NCBI RefSeq assembly: GCF_030817315.1
Contig: NZ_JAUSZF010000004.1
Span: 310,001 to 374,000 of the forward strand
DNA from: Sphingomonas faeni
GTDB lineage: Bacteria > Pseudomonadota > Alphaproteobacteria > Sphingomonadales > Sphingomonadaceae
Reading direction: 5' to 3'
DNA length: 64,000 nt
How positions within the stretch are numbered: the first letter of the stretch is position 1; the number at the start of each line of letters is the position of its first letter. The notes under the pieces are model-generated. The model was not told the origin of the DNA and searched no databases. It saw nothing but the letters and a program-made list of their open reading frames with translations. Positions 52,256 through 61,243 of the stretch are shown piece by piece. The position numbers and the translations under genes are program-made.

Positions 52256-52287
52256 AAGGGCCATCTGGGCAATCGGGTGGCCCTTTT
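52256..52287 (+). terminator. Rho-independent terminator after the coiled-coil gene
   Basis: AAGGGCCA (52256-52263) pairs with TGGCCCTT (52278-52285), followed by TTCC. The remaining bases to 52564 hold the second copy of the repeat noted at 51645 and no gene. Confidence 0.6.
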
Positions 52288-52564
52288 CCGTTGCTGATTT
52301 CGACGGGCGCGCGGCACCGGCTCGCTCGCTTCGGCCGGCGACGCGGCGGTGCGGGCATCGAGCCCGCCCCGGCGCTGCTGACGTGGTTTTACAACATCCA
52401 ACCGTCTTACCCTGCACGCCTCGCTCGCCTGCGCGCAGCGGCCCTTCGGCCGTGCGCCGCCTACGCATCGCGGCCCTCGACCGTGGTGCTCGATCAGGGA
52501 CGTCCCGAAACCTCTCCGGAGAGGAGGGAGGGACGGATTTGCGGTTTCAACGAAGGAGGTCACC

Positions 52565-53146
52565 ATGACCATTACGTTCCGCGTAGAAGACGGCCGCGCC
52601 ATCCTCGCGCCAATGGCGGCAATCATCACTCCCGACCAGCTCGCATCGCTCCGCGATCTGCTTGCCGAACAATCGCTTCGGTTGGGTTTTGCCATGTTGC
52701 TCCCAGGCTACGGCCTCACCGGCGATCCTTGGTTCGGGTTCGACGCCCGCGTCTGCCATCTGTCGCTCGCGGTCGTCTCGAAATGCTTCGATCACGACCC
52801 TTCCGTTATCGCGATTCTGGACGAGGCTCAGTTCCTCGGTCGACGCGTCCGGGTGGCCCAGACTGACCCCACTGGCGACATCACGATGCGCTTGTCTCTC
52901 AACCCGGGTGCAGCCCCGGAAATAGCCCTCGCAGACCCAAAAGCTCTGGCGCTTCTAGATGGCCTTGGGATCGACCGGATGACCGCCGGCATGGTGCCGA
53001 TGACGGAGCTTCGCCGGAGGCTGACGGATCCCCGCATCAGGCATCGGCTCGATTCCGATCCGGACATGGCCGAGAGCATTGAAACGCTGGCGACGATGGC
53101 GGCACTTAAACCGATCGAAGGGGAGTACCTGCTGGCGTGGATCTGA
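52565..53146 (+). CDS. Hypothetical protein, 193 aa
   Basis: Begins MTITFRVEDGRAILAPMAAI after GAAGGAGGTCACC, a very strong ribosome site. It looks soluble alpha/beta; the phrase GYGLTGDPWFGFDARVCHLS is distinctive. A good terminator follows, so it is probably a single-gene unit. Not recognised. Confidence 0.6.
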   Translation: MTITFRVEDGRAILAPMAAIITPDQLASLRDLLAEQSLRLGFAMLLPGYGLTGDPWFGFDARVCHLSLAVVSKCFDHDPSVIAILDEAQFLGRRVRVAQTDPTGDITMRLSLNPGAAPEIALADPKALALLDGLGIDRMTAGMVPMTELRRRLTDPRIRHRLDSDPDMAESIETLATMAALKPIEGEYLLAWI

Positions 53147-53175
53147 TCGGTCCGGATCTATCTAAACCGACCACA

Positions 53176-53213
53176 AGGGACGCCCAGCCTACCGGCTGGT
53201 GCGTCCTTTTTTT
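53176..53213 (+). terminator. Strong Rho-independent terminator
   Basis: GGACGCCCAGCC pairs with GGCTGGTGCGTCC with one extra base, followed by seven T. It ends the transcript of the 193-residue protein gene. Confidence 0.88.
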
Positions 53214-53319
53214 GCCTGATGCTACTAAGCCGGCTGCGCCTCTTACCTGTCGAAAAAGAATGGCCGCACGAGGTAGCAACCCCGTGCGGCCATTAGCATG
53301 GGCCCGGCCTCGAACCGTC

Positions 53320-53544
53320 TCAGGCTTTCGCCGTGAGCCGCTTCTCGACCTCGTCCACGCCCAGCGTCTTCACCGCCTCCATCAACCGCTCCAATCGATC
53401 CAGTGGGAGCTTGAGCAACCCTACCTTCTCGACCCTGTCGATCGCCGTATCCCGCAGCTTCCTCAGATGGGCCTTTCGGCGATCTGCCAGCTTGCGTTCC
53501 TCGGCCTCGATAGCGGCCATTTCAGCGTCCAGTGACTTCGCCAT
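53320..53544 (-). CDS. Small coiled-coil plasmid protein (TraC/DUF6437-like), 74 aa
   Basis: MAKSLDAEMAAIEAEERKLA then DRRKAHLRKLRDTAIDRVEK and VGLLKLPLDRLERLMEAVKT. The charged N-terminal helix and conserved VGLL.LPLDRL segment match short proteins beside oriT in sphingomonad plasmids. Possibly a relaxosome accessory. It is divergent from the tra genes. Confidence 0.65.
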   Translation of the reverse strand: MAKSLDAEMAAIEAEERKLADRRKAHLRKLRDTAIDRVEKVGLLKLPLDRLERLMEAVKTLGVDEVEKRLTAKA

Positions 53545-53652
53545 ATTCTTGCCTTTTGGTCAGGCTGATCGGGCTCTGAACGCACCCGGTATAGTCTTCG
53601 ATCGATCACGAGAAAAGACCACAGTCACCGCATCCGCACCCAAGGAAACGCC

Positions 53653-53820
53653 ATGACGATCATCGAAGAACAGCCCAACGAGACCCGCGCGAAGCGCAGT
53701 TTCGAACCACGTTTCCGCCAGAATGGCGGAGCTTATTCCCGTGGATCACCGGGGCACCTTCGCATCGAACCGGACGCACGAAGGGATCAGAGCAACAATG
53801 ATGGATCGGGACTTCAGTAG
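53653..53820 (+). CDS. Small hypothetical protein, 55 aa
   Basis: ATG at 53653 after AAGGAAACGCC. Reads MTIIEEQPNETRAKRSFEPR, then a basic glycine-rich segment (RQNGGAYSRGSPGHLRIEPD) and a polar end. Likely disordered and nucleic-acid binding. Confidence 0.45.
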   Translation: MTIIEEQPNETRAKRSFEPRFRQNGGAYSRGSPGHLRIEPDARRDQSNNDGSGLQ

Positions 53821-54083
53821 AGCACACCCTTGCAAGCTGCGCTTGCTTTTCCCGTTAGATATCAGGTCTTTAGAGAGACCATGATAGTGTATACAACGTC
53901 TTACAGTTTGTCTTACAACGTAATACGCATCAAAAAGCGCAGATTTCCGCCCTTTCCCGCGTAAGACACCGTAATACGGCTTATGCCAAAACCACGATAT
54001 CGAGCTTGTTGTAGCCGCGTTGCACAGCTATAAGGAACGTCCTCCTAAGGACCCATCAGCCTCTTTGCTAGGAGGCTGGTTAC
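53821..54083 (+). other. Candidate origin of transfer (oriT)
   Basis: A locally AT-richer patch just ahead of the ribbon-helix-helix, TraD and TraI genes. It holds GTCTTAC at 53898 and 53910, its inverse GTAAGAC at 53961, and the palindrome CGTAATACG at 53919-53927 and 53970-53978. Such direct and inverted repeats surround the nick sites of MobF systems. The exact nick is not visible to me. Confidence 0.55.
54041..54083 (+). promoter_or_regulatory. Hairpin hiding the ribosome site of the ribbon-helix-helix gene
   Basis: CAGCCTC (54057-54063) pairs with GAGGCTG (54072-54078), which contains the ribosome site AGGAGG. An alternative partner CCTCC lies at 54041-54045. The gene also has a weak TTG start, so its expression is probably kept low. 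Confidence 0.5.
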
Positions 54084-54371
54084 TTGAGTACCTCACGCCC
54101 TTATACCCTTCGGGTAGCCGGTGATCTGCGTGCCCGTATAGAGGCAGAAGCAGCCAAACTGGAGTGCTCGCCGTCGGACCTGGTTCGTCGGGCGATCGAA
54201 CAACATCTCGACGGTCGGAAGCTGCTTGAAGGCAGCGAGCGACGCCACCTGCGCGTGACCGAGTATATGCAGGTCGCGCTCGACGCGATCATCCGGGAAA
54301 ACCACCCGGAATTGCGTGAGACGCTCATCCTCGAAGCCGACCGTCGCATGAAGCTTCATCATGGCGCGTGA
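54084..54371 (+). CDS. Ribbon-helix-helix accessory protein of the relaxosome, 95 aa
   Basis: TTG start after AGGAGG. The protein YTLRVAGDLRARIEAEAAKL then ECSPSDLVRRAIEQHL is a CopG/TraY-type strand-helix-helix fold. Beside oriT, TraD and TraI, it should bind oriT and help the relaxase, as TraY, TrwA or TraJ do. It overlaps the traD start by 11 bases, so translation is coupled. It may also repress its own transcription. Confidence 0.78.
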   Translation: MSTSRPYTLRVAGDLRARIEAEAAKLECSPSDLVRRAIEQHLDGRKLLEGSERRHLRVTEYMQVALDAIIRENHPELRETLILEADRRMKLHHGA

Positions 54372-56694
54372 TGACCCCAAAGCACCCCGCGAGGACATCC
54401 GGAGCGACCGGCGTCCGATCCCGCAGAAGCACCATAGCGCGCGCGGTGAAGCGCCGCGTAATTCGGGCAACTTCACCCGAGGCAGCCAGCTTCTCAATAC
54501 CCAGGTCCTTATGTGGCTACAGGGTGCCAAAATGCCGGTCTACATGTGGCTTGGCATCTTCGTCATCGCCTACTCCACGATCCTCTCGCTCACCCTCGAC
54601 GAGAACAACATCCAGCTCATCTCGATGCGCATCCTGTCGGGGCTGTGGGACTGGATCTCGTTCGACGAAATGAAGCGCATCAACCTGCGTCTGCCCGACA
54701 ACAGCGTGCGCCACACCTACATGGGCTACGTGCCTTACGTGCCAGAGGTCATCCTTGCATGGCACAAGGCCGTGAAGGGGTTCATGGGCTCGGTCGCGAT
54801 TGCTTCGTGCATCACCGTCCCGCTGTCGATCTGGTACGTCGATTTCTCAGCCCGTCGCGGCAAGGCGATGATCCAGGAACGCCATGAGCGCGGCGCCATG
54901 CTGGTCGAGCGCGATCTGCTCTATTCCGAGATCGCCCAACACAACAAAAGCGAGTTCGTGAAAGAAGCCGCGAAACTGTTCCCGGACAAGACGCCGGAAC
55001 AGGTCCTGAAGCTGAAATTCAAGGCCCGCAAGATGGGCGGCATCCACCACCCCTACACCGTTGCCGGCATACCATTTCCCTTCCGTCTTGAGCAGTCACA
55101 TTTCATGACGCTTGGCACCACCGGGTCCGGTAAAACGACCGTGTTCCGCAAGCTCCTTAAGGAGATGCGCGAACGCGAAGATACCGCCGTCGTGTTCGAC
55201 CTGACCGGGGCCTATGTCGAGGCGTTTTACGACCCGACACGTGACACCATTCTCAACCCGGCCGACGCACGCTGCCCGGCCTGGACGATCTTCAACGACT
55301 GCCGAACCTATAGCGAGTTTACCGCTGCCGCTGGAGCCCTGATCCCCTCCGATGGCGGAGCGGCCGATCCGTTCTGGGCACTCGCTGCGCGCACCCTTTT
55401 CATCGAGATGTGCATGAAGCTCATCGAGAAGGGACTGACGTCCAACCAGGCGCTCGCCGAGAACCTGATGACCGCTGACCTCAAGCTGGTTCACAAGCAT
55501 CTCGCCAACACCATCGCCGACCCCATCACGGCGCCTGAGGCCGCCAAGATGGCTGAGTCGATCCGGGCAGTGTTCAACACCAACGCGCAGGTCCTGCGCT
55601 TCCTGCCCGACGAAGGTCCGCAATACTCGATCAAGGACTGGATGACGGCCGAGAAAAAGTCCGGCTCAATTCTCTTCATCACCTCCAACTACACCGACCT
55701 CGAGATGAACCGGGCGCTGCTCACGCTCTGGTCGAACCTCGCCATTCACGCGCTGATGACGATGAAGAAAACCCGCAATCTGCGCACCTGGTTCGTGTTC
55801 GACGAATTGGGCGCACTCCACCGACTGCCGGCGATCGAAGACGGCCTCCAGACCGCCCGCAACTTCGGCGGTGCAATGGTTCTCGGGCTGCACTCGTTCG
55901 ACAAGCTCATCCAAGTTTACGGCGAGGAGAATGCCCGCAACTTGTCGTCACTCGCACGCACCAAACTGATCCTCGCCGCGGCCGACCTCGACACCGCTGA
56001 ACAGGGTGCCCGCTACATTGGCAACCGCGAGATCCGGCAGATGGATGAGGGGTACAGCTATGGGTACAACAACACCCGCGACGCCTCGACCCTGACCCCC
56101 CGCAAACAGATCGAACCGCTGGTCATCCCCGACGACATCATGAACCTTCCGAGCCTGCACGGCTTCGTGAAGTTTCCCGATGGCTTCCCTGCTGCCCGCA
56201 TCCGCCTGGAATGGGAACATTACCCGACCGTTGCCGAGGGCTTTATTGAGCGGAAACCGGCAAAGCCGGACGAGCATGGGAAGGTTGTTCGCGGAGGTGG
56301 TGGCAAGCCGCAGGGTGGTGACGATGACGTTGGACGGGGAGATGTGCCCGGTCTGACAGAAGAAGAGGTTGAGCCGGCAAACGTGGCCAACACCTTCGCC
56401 ACCAACATTCTGTCACAGCCGACCGAGAACGAGGTCGACAATTCGCGCGACGCGACAACCGTCGAAGCCACCGCCAGAACCGAACCGCAGGTGCCACTTC
56501 AGGACATGCGTGAGCGCTCCCGCGATGACGATAGAAAGGACCGCGAACGGTCACTGGAGGGTACGTCCGTCCAGGCGCGCAGCGAGGACCAGCAGCGGCA
56601 GAAAGACGATCCTACGCCGACCGGAGAACGGCCGGAGGATCTGTCGATCAGGGAGGCGCGCGATGCCTTCCCGGATGACGGATACGGGATGTAA
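54361..56694 (+). CDS. traD: Type IV coupling protein TraD, 777 aa
   Basis: Two N-terminal membrane helices (MPVYMWLGIFVIAYSTILSL and FMGSVAIASCITVPLSIWY) anchor a hexameric ATPase. Walker A GTTGSGKTTV starts near residue 252, and Walker B is WFVFDELGALHRL. The last ~140 residues are polar and disordered, as in TraD proteins that contact the relaxase. It links the TraI-DNA complex to the mating channel and pumps DNA. Its stop is two bases before the traI start. Confidence 0.93.
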   Translation: MARDDPKAPREDIRSDRRPIPQKHHSARGEAPRNSGNFTRGSQLLNTQVLMWLQGAKMPVYMWLGIFVIAYSTILSLTLDENNIQLISMRILSGLWDWISFDEMKRINLRLPDNSVRHTYMGYVPYVPEVILAWHKAVKGFMGSVAIASCITVPLSIWYVDFSARRGKAMIQERHERGAMLVERDLLYSEIAQHNKSEFVKEAAKLFPDKTPEQVLKLKFKARKMGGIHHPYTVAGIPFPFRLEQSHFMTLGTTGSGKTTVFRKLLKEMREREDTAVVFDLTGAYVEAFYDPTRDTILNPADARCPAWTIFNDCRTYSEFTAAAGALIPSDGGAADPFWALAARTLFIEMCMKLIEKGLTSNQALAENLMTADLKLVHKHLANTIADPITAPEAAKMAESIRAVFNTNAQVLRFLPDEGPQYSIKDWMTAEKKSGSILFITSNYTDLEMNRALLTLWSNLAIHALMTMKKTRNLRTWFVFDELGALHRLPAIEDGLQTARNFGGAMVLGLHSFDKLIQVYGEENARNLSSLARTKLILAAADLDTAEQGARYIGNREIRQMDEGYSYGYNNTRDASTLTPRKQIEPLVIPDDIMNLPSLHGFVKFPDGFPAARIRLEWEHYPTVAEGFIERKPAKPDEHGKVVRGGGGKPQGGDDDVGRGDVPGLTEEEVEPANVANTFATNILSQPTENEVDNSRDATTVEATARTEPQVPLQDMRERSRDDDRKDRERSLEGTSVQARSEDQQRQKDDPTPTGERPEDLSIREARDAFPDDGYGM

Positions 56695-56696
56695 CA

Positions 56697-59600
56697 ATGC
56701 ACTCGATCGCATCCGTCAAATCGGCATCCGGTGCCGCAAAATATTTCACCAAGGACGACTTCGTCAGCGGCGAATATTACACCGACGAGAAGGCCGGTGA
56801 CGTCAGCATGTGGGGTGGCGAAGGTGCTGCCGCAGCTGGCCTTACCGGCACCGTTTCGCAGGAGGCATTTGCAAAGGCGCTGAACGGAGAGCTGCCATCT
56901 GGTGAAAAGGTCGAGGTCCGGGACGGACGGCGTCCTGGTTTCGATCTCACTTTCTCCGCGCCAAAATCGGTGTCGGTCATGGCCTATATCGCCGGCGATA
57001 AACGTATCCTCGGGCCTAACGGCGTGCAAACCAAAGCGGTCCAGCAGACCATGGCGTGGGTGGAGAAGAACCTCGCTGCCGGTCGGATCACCAAGGACGG
57101 AAAAACCGAAAGGGTAAAGACCGGGAACCTGGTCTATGCACTGTTTCAGCACGACACGAGCCGGGCGCTCGATCCTCAGGCGCATATTCACGCGATCGTC
57201 GCCAACATGACGCAAATGCCCGACGGCAAATGGCAGGCGCTTGATGCGCAGAAGCTATGGGCCAGCAACACGGTGATCGGCTCAATCTACCATAGCTTCC
57301 TCCGTAACGGGTTGGAGAAGCTTGGCTACCAGACCCGGATGGACGGCAAGCATGGCACATTCGAGATAGGCGGGGTGCCAAAAGCGGTGCTGGAGACTTT
57401 TAGCCAGCGCCGCGGACACATCATGGAAAAGGCAGCCGAATTAGGCATCGTCTCCCCCAAGGGTCGTGATGGCGTTACGGTAAACACCCGCGATCGCAAG
57501 CTGAATGTCGAAGACCGCGACGGTCTGGTGCTCGACTGGATGAAGAAGGCCGCAGAGCAAGACTTTGACGGCAAGAAGCTGCTCGAGGGAGCGTTAGAGA
57601 ACGTCGCAAAGCTGGAGCAACGAGAGAACGCTGGCTCGATCGGGCGGGGCTACACCGTGATCGCAGACGCAGTAAAAGTCGCGATGGAGACCGTGTCGGG
57701 ATTGCTGCGATCACCGGACCCACTGGTCGACCGCGGTTTCGTTCGCCTAGCGCAGTCCACCGGCCAGGCTAACGCGCAGCTTGCTGTCGCCTCCGCGATC
57801 CGCAGTCTTAGTCAACGCGAAGCGGCGTTCGATAAAGACAAGGTCGCCAAGAAGGCCCTCGACTTCGGTCTCAAAGGCGTCACCATCGACCATGTCGAGG
57901 CGAGGGTCAAGCAGCTCACCGAGAAGGGCAAACTCCTATCTGGAGAGATTACCCACCAGGGTCAGAAGGTCGATGCGGTCACAACACCAGAAGCGCTTCG
58001 GACCGAAGAGAGCATCCTTGCGCGGGTGCAGGCGGGTAAAGACGCAGGTGCCCCGATTGTGGCACCCTCGGAAGCGCCAGACCGGCTGCAGGCCGCCTCC
58101 CCTCACCCCCTGAACGAAGGACAGCTGGCAGCTGCAACGCTGCTCGTCTCGACCTCGGATCGCATCATCGCGGTCCAGGGCGTCGCTGGCGCCGGTAAGT
58201 CGACCATGCTGCAGGCCGTTGCCCGCGTCGTCGAGTCCGAGGGCAAATCGGTGATGGGCCTCGCATTCCAGAACAAGATGGTCGCGGACATGAAAGAAGG
58301 GATGGCGCGGCCGGACGCCATCCCCACTCGCGAGATGTCCGTCGATCAGATGCAGGATTCTGGGGTCAAAGCCGAGACGATCGCTCACTTTATCTGGCAT
58401 AACGAAAAGCACGTCACCAACCCGAACACGCCCGAGGCTCAGGCGCGTCGTGACGAGCTGAAGAATACGATCATCGTCGTCGACGAGACGTCGATGGTGT
58501 CGAACCGTGACATGCTCAAGATGCTGACGATCGCGGAATCGCTCGGCATCGAGAAAGTCGCATTGATCGGCGATCGCCAGCAGCTCCTCCCCATCGATGC
58601 CGGCAAGGCCTTTGCCATGATGCAGGCTGACAAGATCGGCATGGCCAGCATGGATGACAACCTTCGCCAGCAGACTGATCAACTGCGCACGGTCGCGGCG
58701 CTGGCCAACATTGGCAAGGCGGGTCAGGCCATGAAGGTGCTTGGCGGCAAGGTCGTCGAGCATGAGGATCCATCTGCCCACGCCTCCGACCTGTGGCTGG
58801 CCCTGTCGTCGGATGAACGTGCCAACACGGCCATTTTCGCGTCCGGCCGCGAGACCCGTGCAGCGATCAATCAGGCGGTCCAGAAAGGCCTGAAGGACGA
58901 GGGCACGCTCAAAGGTGATGGGCTATCTATTGCGGTCATCCAGAACGTGAACATCGAGCGTGAGGACCTGCGCTACGCCAAGACCTACGAGAAAGGGCAG
59001 CGGCTGGAGATCAAGGGCTCGGTGCCAGAGCTTAAACTCGAACGCGGCGTAGCTGAGGTCCGGCGCACCTTTGCCAACGGCAAGGTCGAGATCGTCAAAA
59101 ACGGTAAGTCGATCAAGTTCAGTCCCCAGAAGATCGATCCGATGATCGACAAGGATCGTATGTCGCTCGCGACGATCGAGACGATCCAGATTCACGAAGG
59201 CGACCGGATTCGGTGGACTGATAACGACAAGGAGCGCGGCATCTACAATGCCTCGCTGGCCACGATCGCCGGCATTGAGAACGGCAAGGTCACCGTCGAA
59301 CTGGCGAACAAGGACCAGGTCACGCTCGAGAAGAACGACCCGATGATGCAGCGGATGGACCTCGCCTACGCGCTCAACATGCACATGGCGCAGGGCATCA
59401 CCGTCAACAAAGCCATCACGGTGATGCAGAGCTTCGAGCGCAATCTGTCAAACCAGCGCCTGTTCAACGTCGGGGTCACACGCATCCGCCTCGACCTGAC
59501 CATGGTCGTCGACAACCAGCAAAAGCTCGAGATGCAGCTGGATAAGAACCCCGGCGACAAAACCTCATCGCTGGAAAGCCTCGGCCGGCTGGATATTGAT

Positions 59601-59957
59601 GGTGCTGCCGTACAGACCAAAGCGGCCGACGATGCGCTGACGAAAGCGATGGAAAGCCTCGACGAGGCGAGCAGCGAGAAGATCCTGATCGATCCCGCCA
59701 GCCTCGACATGACCGACCTGCCGCCAATGGGAGCGTCGACGACCGATTATACCGACCTCAAAAACCTCGATGGGGAAATGCCGTCGATCAAGGACGGCCA
59801 GGACGCTGATCGGCGTGATGCTCGCGCCGATCGGAAGGACGACGAGCTCGGCATGCGTCCGCTCGACATGGACGACCTCAGCGCCCTTCCTGCGATGCTG
59901 AAATCAAATGAGCAGATCCGCGGGCTTCCAGAGAAAAACCTCAGCTTGGATATGTGA
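56697..59957 (+). CDS. traI: MobF conjugative relaxase-helicase TraI/TrwC, 1086 aa
   Basis: The N-terminal TrwC relaxase domain has Tyr residues in AAKYFTKDDFVSGEYY as candidates for DNA cleavage and the metal-binding triad H152, H163 and H165 in HDTSRALDPQAHIHAIV. Residues ~480-900 are a RecD-like helicase: VQGVAGAGKSTMLQAVA and NTIIVVDETSMVSNRDML, with ALNMHMAQGITVNKAITVM near the end. It nicks oriT, stays on the 5' end and unwinds the strand for transfer. The acidic tail may contact TraD. No transferosome genes are in the window. Confidence 0.95.
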   Translation: MHSIASVKSASGAAKYFTKDDFVSGEYYTDEKAGDVSMWGGEGAAAAGLTGTVSQEAFAKALNGELPSGEKVEVRDGRRPGFDLTFSAPKSVSVMAYIAGDKRILGPNGVQTKAVQQTMAWVEKNLAAGRITKDGKTERVKTGNLVYALFQHDTSRALDPQAHIHAIVANMTQMPDGKWQALDAQKLWASNTVIGSIYHSFLRNGLEKLGYQTRMDGKHGTFEIGGVPKAVLETFSQRRGHIMEKAAELGIVSPKGRDGVTVNTRDRKLNVEDRDGLVLDWMKKAAEQDFDGKKLLEGALENVAKLEQRENAGSIGRGYTVIADAVKVAMETVSGLLRSPDPLVDRGFVRLAQSTGQANAQLAVASAIRSLSQREAAFDKDKVAKKALDFGLKGVTIDHVEARVKQLTEKGKLLSGEITHQGQKVDAVTTPEALRTEESILARVQAGKDAGAPIVAPSEAPDRLQAASPHPLNEGQLAAATLLVSTSDRIIAVQGVAGAGKSTMLQAVARVVESEGKSVMGLAFQNKMVADMKEGMARPDAIPTREMSVDQMQDSGVKAETIAHFIWHNEKHVTNPNTPEAQARRDELKNTIIVVDETSMVSNRDMLKMLTIAESLGIEKVALIGDRQQLLPIDAGKAFAMMQADKIGMASMDDNLRQQTDQLRTVAALANIGKAGQAMKVLGGKVVEHEDPSAHASDLWLALSSDERANTAIFASGRETRAAINQAVQKGLKDEGTLKGDGLSIAVIQNVNIEREDLRYAKTYEKGQRLEIKGSVPELKLERGVAEVRRTFANGKVEIVKNGKSIKFSPQKIDPMIDKDRMSLATIETIQIHEGDRIRWTDNDKERGIYNASLATIAGIENGKVTVELANKDQVTLEKNDPMMQRMDLAYALNMHMAQGITVNKAITVMQSFERNLSNQRLFNVGVTRIRLDLTMVVDNQQKLEMQLDKNPGDKTSSLESLGRLDIDGAAVQTKAADDALTKAMESLDEASSEKILIDPASLDMTDLPPMGASTTDYTDLKNLDGEMPSIKDGQDADRRDARADRKDDELGMRPLDMDDLSALPAMLKSNEQIRGLPEKNLSLDM

Positions 59958-60009
59958 GCGCAGACATGACGATGGAAAGCTATCCCCTCTCTACAAAGGC
60001 CCTCTGACC

Positions 60010-60513
60010 ATGGACAAAAATATCGCGGCTGTGATCGCCTTGCTCGGCCTGTTCATGATTTTGAAGGCGCTAAGTGGCGCTGGCGCTAGCATCGGGAGCA
60101 GGCGACCGCTGGCCAAGCGGTTCATGACCCCTCGCGAGCTGGCAATGCTCGATATCCTGGAACGCTGCCTGCCCGAATACCGCTTTCACGCGCAGGTCGC
60201 GATGGGCGCGTTGCTGAAGGCCCCTCCCCGACTGATCGGCAAAAGCCATCCTGCCGATCGCAATGCCTTCTCTCAAAAGATCATTGATTTCGTGGCGCAG
60301 GATCGAGTGACGGGCGCGATCGTCGCGCTGATCGAGGTCGATGACGCGAGCCACAATGCTCAGCGAGACAGCCGGCGCGACGCAATGACGTCCCATGCCG
60401 GCTACCGCACAATTCGCATCGGCCGCGCTGTCCAGTCCCGGGTCCACGAGGTTCGGGTCGCAATCGCGCCGCTTTTTCAGGCTCACGCCATTCAAGGGAA
60501 CGCTTCGTCATGA
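60010..60513 (+). CDS. DUF2726 protein with N-terminal membrane helix, 167 aa
   Basis: MDKNIAAVIALLGLFMILKA is a membrane segment, followed by the DUF2726 nuclease-like core: RELAMLDILERCLPEYRFHA, VALIEVDDASHNAQRDSRRD and a final GYRTIRIGRAVQSRVHEVR. This domain is related to restriction-endonuclease-like folds (E-V-D pattern) and is often found in conjugative regions. It is 52 bases after traI and likely co-transcribed. Confidence 0.75.
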   Translation: MDKNIAAVIALLGLFMILKALSGAGASIGSRRPLAKRFMTPRELAMLDILERCLPEYRFHAQVAMGALLKAPPRLIGKSHPADRNAFSQKIIDFVAQDRVTGAIVALIEVDDASHNAQRDSRRDAMTSHAGYRTIRIGRAVQSRVHEVRVAIAPLFQAHAIQGNASS

Positions 60514-60633
60514 GCATTGCCGTCGTTAGCGTACTTCGTGCTTTCGAGTACAATTGGATGGCCTCGAGACTACGCTTGGTCACCATCAGAACAGTGTGCC
60601 CAACGACACATCGGGAACAGCGGGAGGTGAGTC

Positions 60634-60960
60634 ATGGGGTTGGCTGACCGCGACTATATGCGAGCGCCACCCAGGCAACGTGGCCGTACAACCCGTCTCG
60701 ATGCCGCGCCGACCGACGGTGTCATCTGGGAGGCAACGGTCAATTCTTGGCCTGCAGCCAGACCGCGACACCGCCATCGCCGCCTGATGGGGCTGGCATT
60801 CTGGTTCGCGGCCGGAACTGCCGTCTTCACGGCCCTGTGGGCGATCGCCTGCGCGATGATCGGAGCGCAATGGCACGGCCAAGGCACCACCTTCACGCGG
60901 CACACTACGCAAAGCGATTCACATACCGAGGAGGGTAATGATGCAGCACGCCGAAAGTGA
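60634..60960 (+). CDS. Small membrane protein with MGxxDRDY start, 108 aa
   Basis: MGLADRDYMRAPPRQRGRTT, a basic region, then one membrane helix (MGLAFWFAAGTAVFTALWAI). The start GLADRDY resembles that of the protein at 61233. GGGAGGTGAGTC precedes it. It overlaps the next gene. Confidence 0.55.
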   Translation: MGLADRDYMRAPPRQRGRTTRLDAAPTDGVIWEATVNSWPAARPRHRHRRLMGLAFWFAAGTAVFTALWAIACAMIGAQWHGQGTTFTRHTTQSDSHTEEGNDAARRK

Positions 60961-61243
60961 ACCGTCCTCGGCCGAGCTCCTGATACCCGATGCGCTGTCC
61001 GACACGGACTTGGCGGACAGCTTCCGGACTCAGTCATTCCACCTGATGCAAGCGCATCCCATCGCCGCTGCGCATCTTGTCCTCGCAGCCGCCTCGATCG
61101 CGCCGACATGTGATGCCGAGCAGGATGTCGCGGACCAATTCTCCTACGCGATCGTCGATTTCGCGCAGCAGCTCGGTGTCCTGCACCGCCGCGCAGTCAA
61201 CCGGCGAGCCCAGGACGCCAAGAGTGTCGCAAATGGGCATTGA
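60941..61243 (+). CDS. Hypothetical protein, 100 aa
   Basis: Of two adjacent ATGs after GAGGAGGG I choose the second. Reads MQHAESEPSSAELLIPDALS and is helical (AAHLVLAAASIAPTCDAEQD). It overlaps both neighbours by a few bases, which supports translation as an operon. Confidence 0.5.
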   Translation: MQHAESEPSSAELLIPDALSDTDLADSFRTQSFHLMQAHPIAAAHLVLAAASIAPTCDAEQDVADQFSYAIVDFAQQLGVLHRRAVNRRAQDAKSVANGH

